A stretch of 64,000 nt of DNA, from contig NC_080044.1 of the NCBI RefSeq assembly GCF_012489685.1, positions 46,624,964 to 46,688,963 on the forward strand, given 5' to 3'. The position numbers and the translations under genes were made by a program. The DNA comes from Lotus japonicus. Its lineage: Eukaryota > Streptophyta > Magnoliopsida > Fabales > Fabaceae. Shown piece after piece: positions 55,653-64,000 of the stretch. Below the pieces are notes generated by a model. That model made no database searches, was not told where the DNA came from, and worked only from the letters and a program-made list of their open reading frames with translations. Position 1 is the stretch's first letter, and each line of letters starts with the position of its first letter.

Positions 55653-58600
55653 ATGGCGGTGTATTATAAATTTAAGAGTGCAAGAGATTATGATTCAATT
55701 CCCATGGACGGTCCTTTCATCTCTGTTGGTACTTTGAAAGAAAAAATATTTGAATCCAAGCATTTAGGAAGAGGAACTGATTTCGACCTTGTGGTCACCA
55801 ACGCCCAGACCAATGAAGGTTGGTTCTGATTTTTGATTAAACTCTTGTTGTTCAAGTCTTAGAGTTTTAGTTTGGTTCTTAATTAGTAATTTAAAATAGC
55901 TTTGAGAGGGTTTTCCTGGATAAAACTTACAGTGTTTGTCTTGTACCTCTTCTCGAAGTACAAACTTTTACTAGTCGTATCGAGCATTATAACAGGTTTA
56001 ACTCGAAGGTTTGTCCGCCACTAGATATAATAAAAGGATCAGACTTAAAAATGAAAAGGAATAGAATATTGTAATACATGTAGTTGGGCTGCAGACTAAT
56101 TGTGGGAATTGCAGGCGCGAAATTCGTAGTATGGTAATTTTTATGTTAGGCTTCCTGAATAGCATAGTTACAGAGTTTTATAGTTGCTTTGTCTCTTGCA
56201 ATTTCAGAGTATCTTGATGAAGAAATGTTGATTCCTAAAAATACCTCAGTCTTAATTCGTCGAGTTCCAGGACGGCCACGTTTACCGATTGTTACTGAGC
56301 AAGAGTACTATCTCCAACCTTTAATCTCATTACTCTTGTTGGATTTTTCACTATTGATCATGCATTGTATTTTAGTTTGTTAAAATGGGCTGTCATCGGT
56401 TTGTCATTTCTCTTGTCTATATAAGACGTACTGCGAGAAACTACACTGTTCATTTTGTGGAATAGATTCTGTGTTCTTGAGTGGCTGAGCGGCAACTGTA
56501 TTTTGCTTTTTGCAGACCAAAGGTGGAAAACATGGTGGTGGAAACTGAACCTGAAAACAGTAGCTTACCAGCTTATAATCCAACTGGGATGAATTATGTA
56601 AGGCCCTTCTTTCTTTTCATTTTGTTTTTTTATAAACAATACAGATGCATTCCCTTGAAATTGACCACTTTATACCACACTTTGACAGCCTGAAGATTCA
56701 GAATGGGATGAATTTGGCAATGATTTGTATACTATACCTGATCAACTGCCTGTTCAAACAAGCAACTTAACTCCAGAGGCTCCTCCTCCTACTAACCAAG
56801 CTGATGAAGAAAGTAAGATTAAGGCCTTGATTGATACTCCAGCGTTGGATTGGCAACGGTGAGTAGAATGTCTTCCCTGTATTTTTTGGTTTAGGGATTA
56901 GCATAGAACTGAATGATAAGAATAATTAGTAGAGAAGAAAACCGATCAAATGCGAATATCCCTCCTGCAAGAATAATGTGTATTACCATCTCTTCTGAGG
57001 AAATGCGGATTCCTCATCTGTGGTAGACTTGTATTGGAATTGTTGTTACATGCATTTTCCTACCAAACTAATGCTAAGTTTGGATCTTTAATGGGGGATG
57101 TAAAGGAGGGAGATTGGATGGATTGGAATAAGTTGCCATATTTTTGTTTGGATATTTTATAGGGGATTGGAGAAAGGGTCCATTTTATTGTTTATGGAGT
57201 GAATGAACTGTTGAGAAACAATGATGACTGATAATGACATTCCATTATGTTTCCCTCCATTCCATCATAAGGAATCAAATGTGCTTGTCTTTTGGTGTAA
57301 AACACTTCCCTTTATGTTTCTCTGATGTTTTATGTTAATTTTTCTTTTGTGGATGCAGTCAAGGTTCTGACTTTGGCTCTGGTAGAGGTTTTGGAAGGGG
57401 AGGTGGACGGATGGGGGGTGGACGTGGTTTTGGTAATTCTCTTTGTCTAATCTATTCATTTGAGCGATTTGCTTCTTTGGATGCAAATATTAATATGTTG
57501 ATGAATTAATGAATATTTACTTGCTGTGATCTGGCAGGCTTGGAGCGGAAAACACCTCCACAAGGCTATATATGTCACAGATGCAAGGTGGCTGGTACGT
57601 TGATGCTTTTGAATGTTTTAATTACCCTCTGCTCGCAATTTTCTGGATAGCGTTGAGTTTTACTTACCTTACTTTTTTCTTTTCATTTTTGTTTAGGACA
57701 TTTTATTCAGCACTGCCCTACAAATGGTGATCCAAATTTTGACATCAAACGAGTCAAACAACCTACTGGTATTCCAAGGTCGATGCTGATGGCAAATCCA
57801 CATGGCTCCTATGTTTTACCAAATGGTTCAGCAGCTGTCTTGAACCCAAATGAGTGAGTACATGTTGGTTCTGCTTGTCCATTCTGTCATGTAGACATGA
57901 AATTGAGTTTCATTTTTTTCTTGCAAACAGAGCTGCTTTTGAGAAAGAAATAGAAGGGATGCCATCAACACGTTCGGTTGGGGATCTACCACCTGAGCTC
58001 CACTGCCCCTTGTGTAATAATGTCATGAAAGATGCTGTACTGACAAGCAAGTGCTGTTTTAAAAGCTTCTGTGACAAATGTATATTTCATCTATCTAAAC
58101 CTTCGCTAGTTTATTGTTGATTTTCCTTGTTAAGCAAGCTCAGAACATTTTAGATGTTTTAGTGTCTTCTCTACTATATCTTGTCCTTAAACTATTGTAT
58201 ACAGGACTTATATTGAAGTTAATGTAATATCATTGTTGAAATTCTTTTCAGGTATTAGGGACTATATTATCTCCAAATCTGTGTGCGTATGTGGCGCGAC
58301 AAATGTTCTTGCAGATGATCTTTTACCTAATAAGACGCTAAGAGATGCCATCAATCGCATATTGGAGTCAGGCAATAGCAGTACTGAGAATGCTGGTAGC
58401 ACGTTTCAAGCTCAAGGTTATTGAAATTATTATGATGTGTCTTACCTGGACTGTTATTGTTATCAAATTGTCAGTATATATAGTTAAGAACATTTTTAAT
58501 TCCTTAGTTTGATTTTTCAGATATGGAGTCTGCTCGCTGTCCACAGCCTAGGCTTCCATCTCCAACCTCATCAGCTGCGTCTAAGGGAGAACTAAAGATT

Positions 58601-61600
58601 ACACCTGTTAATGAAGAAACGTCAAATATACAGGATATTGCAGATGAGACAAAGGCTGTTTCTGCTCCACAGCAGACATCCGAGCAAGTAAGGATCCCCA
58701 GAGTTGCTGATGTATCTGAAGCTACTCATGAGTCAATAAGTGTGAAGGAACCAGCCTCACAAGGGAGTGCTCAGCAAGTTGAGGAAGAAGTGCAGCAAAA
58801 GTTGGTTCCTACTGAGGCAGGTAATGTAGGTTGGTGCCATGTAATTCTACTCTTTTTTGTGGGGTGGTTGTGATTACATGTGTGCTTCTTGAATGTGATT
58901 TGGTGAATCTGGAAGATTGCACGGCACCATTGCTTGAACCAGTAAAAATTTATTGTTTGTTTGTTTTCTGTCGAGGACAATCTCATTGGAATTTAATTTT
59001 GCAGGGAAGAAAAAGAAAAAGAAGAAAGTCCGTATGCCTACAAATGGTAAATATATCTGTTTCTTTTGTTCTGGTTTGTGTTGTCCTCTGCTGGAACATT
59101 TAGTGGACAAGGGCAACAAAAATGTTTTGCCTGTTATAGTTTCAATTAATTTTTATTTGTTTTGCAGATTTGCAGTGGAAAAACCCACATGAGCTTGGAG
59201 CGGAGAACTATATGATGCAAATGGGTCCACCCCCTGGCTATAATCCGTACTGGAATGGCATGCAACCTTGTATGGATGGATTTATGGCACCGTATGCTGG
59301 TCCAATGCAAATGTTGGGTTACGGTCAAGACCCATTTGGCATGCCATTTGCAAATGGTTTCCCTCAAGACCCATTTGGCATGCAAGGTTACATGATGCCT
59401 GGTTTTCCACCTCATAGGTATGTTATAGTATGATTCTCAATCAAACTTCAGCACTTCTCCTTAAACCTTCTCTCTGTTTCTGTATCTCTCTCTCACACGC
59501 GCGTATGTCTTGTCGGTGCTGAGGGACAGATTTTTAGGTTTGCAGAGTGAACACTAGTGTTGCATGTTTGTCTAGTTTGATAGTACATTGTTCTTTTTAA
59601 TGCTAAATTGTAATATAATAATTATGATTGTGTTCAGGGATCTTGCTGACTTCAGCATGGGGATGAATGTTCCACCCCCACCCCCAGTTATGAGTAGAGA
59701 GGAGTTTGAAGCTAGAAAAGCTGATCTGAGGAGGAAGCGTGAAAATGAGAGACGGGGTGAAAGGTACAGTTGGAATGTCTATTGGATGGCTATCACATTA
59801 AAGTTTGACTTGTGTTTGATAGGCAGTTTTTATACCACTGTGAAGTAACAATATTTTATCTTGCTTTCATATGCATGATACTTTTTGTATGAAGATTCAA
59901 CCTCTTGTTTATGTTGAGTATCTTTTGGGTGCTATATAAATGTTTTAGGATATCTTTGCAGAACACTGCTCATGTAGCATTTACCCTTCCTTGCCTGGTG
60001 AATTTAGTTGCCATGTTTTTAATTGTCAGAGTTATCATGTTGTGAAATGTGAATGGATGACCAATCAATGTTATCTTGGTTCTTGTTGAGTGTAATTATA
60101 TGTAGTTTTATGGACTTATCTGTGTTTTACTCTTCATAGTTGTTAATTAGTTCACTTCTTTCATGTTACAGGGATTTCTCCAAAGAACGTGAATTTGGTC
60201 GGGAAGCAAGCAGTGTTGGGGATGTTTCTTCGATGAAACCAAAAACTGTATGTGCTTTTTATTATTGTCTTCATTTTCCTCCCTCTATAAGTGGACATTT
60301 ATGTGCCATCATCTACTTTTTTGGGTTTTTCTACCAGAAGTTTTACCAGAAACCTCAAGCTCAAGCTTGCCAGAGAACACTGATTGCACTAGATAAACCC
60401 ACTTATTATTTTTGTTTCTTTAATTATAGTAGGCTTCGGCATTTAATTTTTTTGGCTTTGTTTATTAATAAAAACAATTGTTTATCGAGTGATACTCTGG
60501 TTGATCATGAAGTGGTCTATAGGGAGCAATGCCCACTTGTCTTACCATCATTTTGTGGTCAAGAGTATCAAATTTTGTTTAATGTGGGTGAAAATAAAAT
60601 GATAGCGAAATAGTGCTGGACATGATTATGGTGCAGTGCTGTTATTGAATTTTCATGCTCCCGGTTTCACAGCCTCCCTCGTGATCAACTATTCCGACTG
60701 GTTTTGGACATGGTTTGAATCATAAAACAGATTCAAATCATATATTCACCTTAGCTTATTTGAAGTGTTTTGGATTTGTACTTTAATTGAGTGAACTTTC
60801 AAGTTCATATTGATATCCATTATCATGGTAGGTTTTCTGCATATCTAGCTTTCCTGTTGGTAATTGATGCACTGATGAGGGTGGGATGTATTGGGGCATC
60901 AAGTTTAAGATTCCTAAATTTTGGACGTTTTGATTTTGAATTTAGAAGTTATCTAGTATGTGGGTATACTACTAATAACTATATCTGGAATGTGGGTCTC
61001 CAAAATCTTTTCATATTCAAAGGGCAGCTAAAAGGATCTTGTGCCATCTTTATATTCTGGCAACTTCTCTCTGTAATAGCAGCTAGTGCAGGGTACCTTA
61101 TTGCCCTTGGCTTGGACTCTGCTAGTCCCTCCAATTTTTATTTTTTTTAGTGTGTAGAAATGTGCGTCATTCTTGTTACATATTATGAATTCACCTTTTG
61201 ATGGGTGAAGATTGTTATCCACTATTATATGGTAGAATGTTGCCTTTTTGAAGAAAAAATAAACTATTAAGTAAAAAATCTTAGCTATAATATTCTGAAA
61301 ACTTTTTTTTTTGTCAAGAACTGTTTGATTCTTCAGCTTGACAAATTTGACTATAGGCTGGCTGCCCGTGGTCTTGGGCTTTGGGCTGTTCGCCCAAAAA
61401 AGTCCAAACGAGTACTAGTTAAATTTTTTGAATAAAAAATATTTTAAAGACAAAAAAAAAAGGAATTACAAATACTCAGCAATCTAACTCACAAGGCAAA
61501 TCAAATCTAATCTTTAGTATTTTGTTTGGTTGCGTCTATGATTTTTGTCAAGTTATTTTAAATATTTTGTAGTGAATTACTCGATCTTTTGGAACCTAAA

Positions 61601-62568
61601 AAGGAAAAAACCTGAAAAAATGTTAAGAAACAAACTGATTTGTAACAAAGAAAAACGTTAGTACTACTATCAACTATTATTTTTGTAATAATTTATACAT
61701 TTGAACTAGCATTTTGTTAAAAAACATTCACCATTACGAATCCTCTAGTAAATTTAAAGTAGCCTTATTGATTAGATTGCACTTTACAATATAGATATAG
61801 ATAGCTGATACAGTAGCTGTACCTAATGTAGATGTAGAAATTTGCCACGTGTTTTGGATTTGATGTATTCTTTTTATTTCTTTTGTTTAATGTTTTAAAT
61901 TTTAAATTTATTTATTTTAATGAGTCAAATATATTTAACCCGTGGCCCTAACCGTTTCTATTTTGGTGCAGCAGAAGCCATTTCCACCGCCGCCAAGCAG
62001 CGATTACCACCACCACCGCCACCGTTCGGAACGGCCGTCGCCAGATCGCGAGGTGGAACCTCCACGCCCAGCCAAAAGAAAATCTGAGCACATCTCCGAT
62101 CGTCAACGCGATGACAAGGATCGGGATCGCGACCATGAGCGGCACCACCACCGCCATCCCCGACCTGAGTCCTCCTCATCCAGAAGGTCATCCGAGCCAG
62201 TGACCAAATCCTCATCGAACTCGGCGGCAGCAGCGGCGGCCGCCGCAGATCAGAAGCACAAGGCTAGCGTGTTCTCCCGCATAAGCTTCCCTGCTGAGGA
62301 AGAAGCCGCGAAGAAGAGAAAGGTTACCGCTCCTTCCCCAACGGAATCTTCAGCTGTTGGCTCCACCGCTGCCAGTGCATCGGCGAACGGTTATTATCAA
62401 GGGAGGAAGAGCAGTAAGGTGGTTCCGGATTATGAATCTAGCGACGATGAGCGGCATTTCAAACGGCGGCCGTCGAGGTACGAGCCGTCTCCTCCGCCGC
62501 CGGCCGCCGATTGGGAGGAGGAAGGAGGAAGACATTCGAGAGGATCGAGGGAACGCAAGCATAGATAA
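55653..62568 (+). CDS. RBBP6/PQT3-like E3 ubiquitin ligase (DWNN, CCHC knuckle, RING/U-box), 720 aa
   Basis: Fifteen coding exons: 55653-55818, 56208-56304, 56516-56597, 56689-56858, 57359-57432, 57538-57594, 57697-57853, 57931-58079, 58252-58416, 58521-58820, 59005-59046, 59168-59417, 59638-59763, 60172-60247 and 61972-62568. The start is CCATGGCG, and all phases match. Residues 1-78 are the ubiquitin-like DWNN domain (MAVYYKFKSARDYDSIPMDG). A CCHC knuckle (CHRC, then GHFIQHC) is at 209-222. A RING/U-box begins at Cys293 (CPLC, KCCFKSFCDKC, CVCG). A Lys run, a Pro/Met-rich part and a charged Arg/His/Ser-rich tail with poly-Ala follow. Arabidopsis PQT3 is a negative regulator of oxidative-stress tolerance; other RBBP6 relatives act in 3' end processing. 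Nuclear location is likely. The last intron is about 1.7 kb with a GCAGCAG tandem acceptor. Confidence 0.93.
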
Positions 62569-62866
62569 TCGTGCTGTGCTGAGATCAAAGGTGATTGGAT
62601 TGCTCTGTGTGATCATCACCGACAATGGTTGAGTCAACTCAACTCTGCTACAATGCTTGGAAATTGAAATAATCTTTGGAAGAATTTTTCAGTGTAACTT
62701 GTTCTGATTGATTTTTCAATAATTTTCGCACTTGTAAAATTATGACTCTTTTTATTCAGATCCAATGAATCTGTTTATGTTTTGCTTCGAATTTACTCGT
62801 TGCAATTTTCGAATTATCCAATTTTCTTGGCTCTTGTTTCAACTATAGTATTGGTTTGTTGATTAA
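62569..62866 (+). other. 3' UTR and flank of the DWNN/RING gene
   Basis: The region contains likely polyadenylation context (TCAATAATTTTC near 62717) followed by AT-rich flank. Confidence 0.45.
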
Positions 62867-63150
62867 GGCCCAGTTTGGAAGAGCTTATTTAAGCTTATCT
62901 GACAGCATAAGCTCTTATGCCAGTGTTTGGGAGGGCTTATGCAAACAGCTTATGGCCCTGCCATAAGCTATTTTCAGCTTATTTTCATAAGCTACTCAGG
63001 ATAGCTTATGAAAAACAGCTTATGCTTATATACAGCTTATTTTTAATTTATTTCAATAAATTTTTAAAAATAGCTTATGGATAAGCGCTTATGTCATAAG
63101 CGCTTATGATCCCATAAGCGCTTAATTAAGCTGTTTTTCCAAACGGGGCC
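62867..63150. mobile_element. PIF/Harbinger-like MITE, 284 bp
   Basis: The ends are GGCCCAGTTTGGAAGAGCTT and, backwards from the right, GGCCCCGTTTGGAAAAACAG. TAA flanks both sides (62864-62866, 63151-63153). The interior is packed with CATAAGC/GCTTATG words that pair with each other, so the whole element can fold. It lies about 300 bases after the DWNN/RING gene stop. Confidence 0.8.
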
Positions 63151-64000
63151 TAAGTAATAGTATGACATTAATCAAATCCTTGCTTCTTGGCTACATTTTA
63201 TTTTTATGATTCCTTCCTTAATCTTTAGGGGAATAAAAAGTCATGTTGTATTTCACCTCTTACCTTGACCATGTGTTTCAATCAACTTAATCACTGTTAA
63301 CTAATGGAAAAGTTTAATAAGAAAGGGCTACTGTTTAGTCTTATTTTTCCTAAACAAAAAGGAATCCATCAACAATTTAGGGATTGGATTCAAATCCTTT
63401 TAGATTCTTTTTATTGAAAATATCTGAGTGTCAAATTCAATTTTATGATGAACAATGTCCCTTAAAAGGTAAATTTTGAAAGAAATTGCTGACAAATTAT
63501 AACTTACATGGTAATATGAATGAGTTTAACAATGATCATACTCAAATAGAAAATGATACTAGCTAAAAGAAAATGAAACACAATTTGTCGATTAAACCAT
63601 TTAACTCTAATTTCTCTGTCAAAGCGCAAAAACATATTTGCCACGTAGTCTTTGCGTTTGTTCATGATATGTTTGTAAGATATAATTGTTCTCTACTAAA
63701 ATGCTCCTAGGTGTTGTTTGTCGCTTCAGTGGAGTGGATGTCTAAGCTTTTTAGAATTTTTTCGAGCAAATATTGTGAAATCGTTCTATGTATAGACAAG
63801 TCTAGAATTATAGGCTAAGTATCTTAACGGCCTTACGACAGCTAACTAATGTAGTGCAATACTACGGTCTTTGGCACACTTTCAATGTTTTCTATGGTCT
63901 TCACACGTCTTATGACATGATATTCTTGCCTCCATGTGTGAAGCATTCGATCTTGTACCCCGTCTTCATAACAATTCAAATTTAAATCATCAACTCCTTC
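63151..64000. other. Gene-free AT-rich spacer to window end
   Basis: I see no gene, repeat end or RNA that I can support. Confidence 0.5.

Noticed and set aside
57060..57260. MITE-like block in a DWNN/RING gene intron
   Set aside because: GGGGGATGTAAAGGAGGG and CCCTCCATTCCATC are only loosely complementary, and there is no clear duplication.
60140..60613. Extended frame after DWNN/RING exon 14 as an alternative C terminus
   Set aside because: A clear donor (ACTGTATGT at 60248) and a phase-matched last exon with the expected family tail argue for intron; read-through may occur but is not supported.
1..64000. Bacterial-type defence, biosynthetic or CRISPR system
   Set aside because: Introns, plant gene families and plant transposons throughout; no such system is visible.

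Overview
This is nuclear DNA of a flowering plant, and a dicot, probably a legume. Genes are sparse and split by many GT-AG introns. Spacers are AT-rich and full of transposons, including plant L1-type LINEs, Mutator-like elements, PIF/Harbinger and Stowaway-type MITEs, Helitron-like ends and a tRNA-derived SINE. The family assignment is an inference from the general look of the repeats and proteins; no single sequence proves it. I see no prokaryotic operon, CRISPR array or defence system.

Layout. 1-5.7 kb: an almost full-length L1-type LINE with a broken ORF2. 5.8-10.8 kb: a probable solo LTR of about 4 kb, carrying an inserted Mutator-like element (copy A) and a 36-bp tandem repeat. 11-16.4 kb: spacer with a MITE, a 537-bp foldback element, a SINE, and copy B of the same Mutator-like element; copy B has swallowed a 193-bp piece of chloroplast 16S rRNA gene. 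17-18.5 kb: a three-exon R2R3-MYB gene (+). 19.3-31.2 kb: a four-exon GT47 exostosin-family glycosyltransferase gene (-). Its second intron is inflated to about 9.4 kb by a Harbinger-like MITE that itself contains a second, RNase H-bearing LINE. 31.8-35.8 kb: a candidate Helitron on the minus strand with a Stowaway-like MITE and repeated blocks. 36.6-41.4 kb: a GC-rich patch, a PPR relic, a 67-80 bp minisatellite, tRNA-like SINE fragments and the 3' part of an SmE snRNP gene. 42.5-48.2 kb: a ten-coding-exon AIM24-family gene (+). 49-52 kb: a Harbinger-like element, then a second candidate Helitron holding a young 5'-truncated LINE. 52.9-54 kb: a GC-rich unit ending in poly(A). 54.9-62.6 kb: a fifteen-coding-exon DWNN/zinc-knuckle/RING-U-box (RBBP6/PQT3-like) E3 ligase gene (+), followed by a small MITE.

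The four intact host genes are unrelated: a transcription factor, a Golgi-type glycosyltransferase, an AIM24 membrane-associated protein and a ubiquitin ligase. They do not form a pathway. The main interest is in how the mobile elements nest: plastid DNA inside a Mutator-like element, a LINE inside a MITE inside an intron, and a LINE inside a Helitron. Exon borders were set by hand from reading-frame continuity, GT-AG signals and family alignment from memory, and no search was run.
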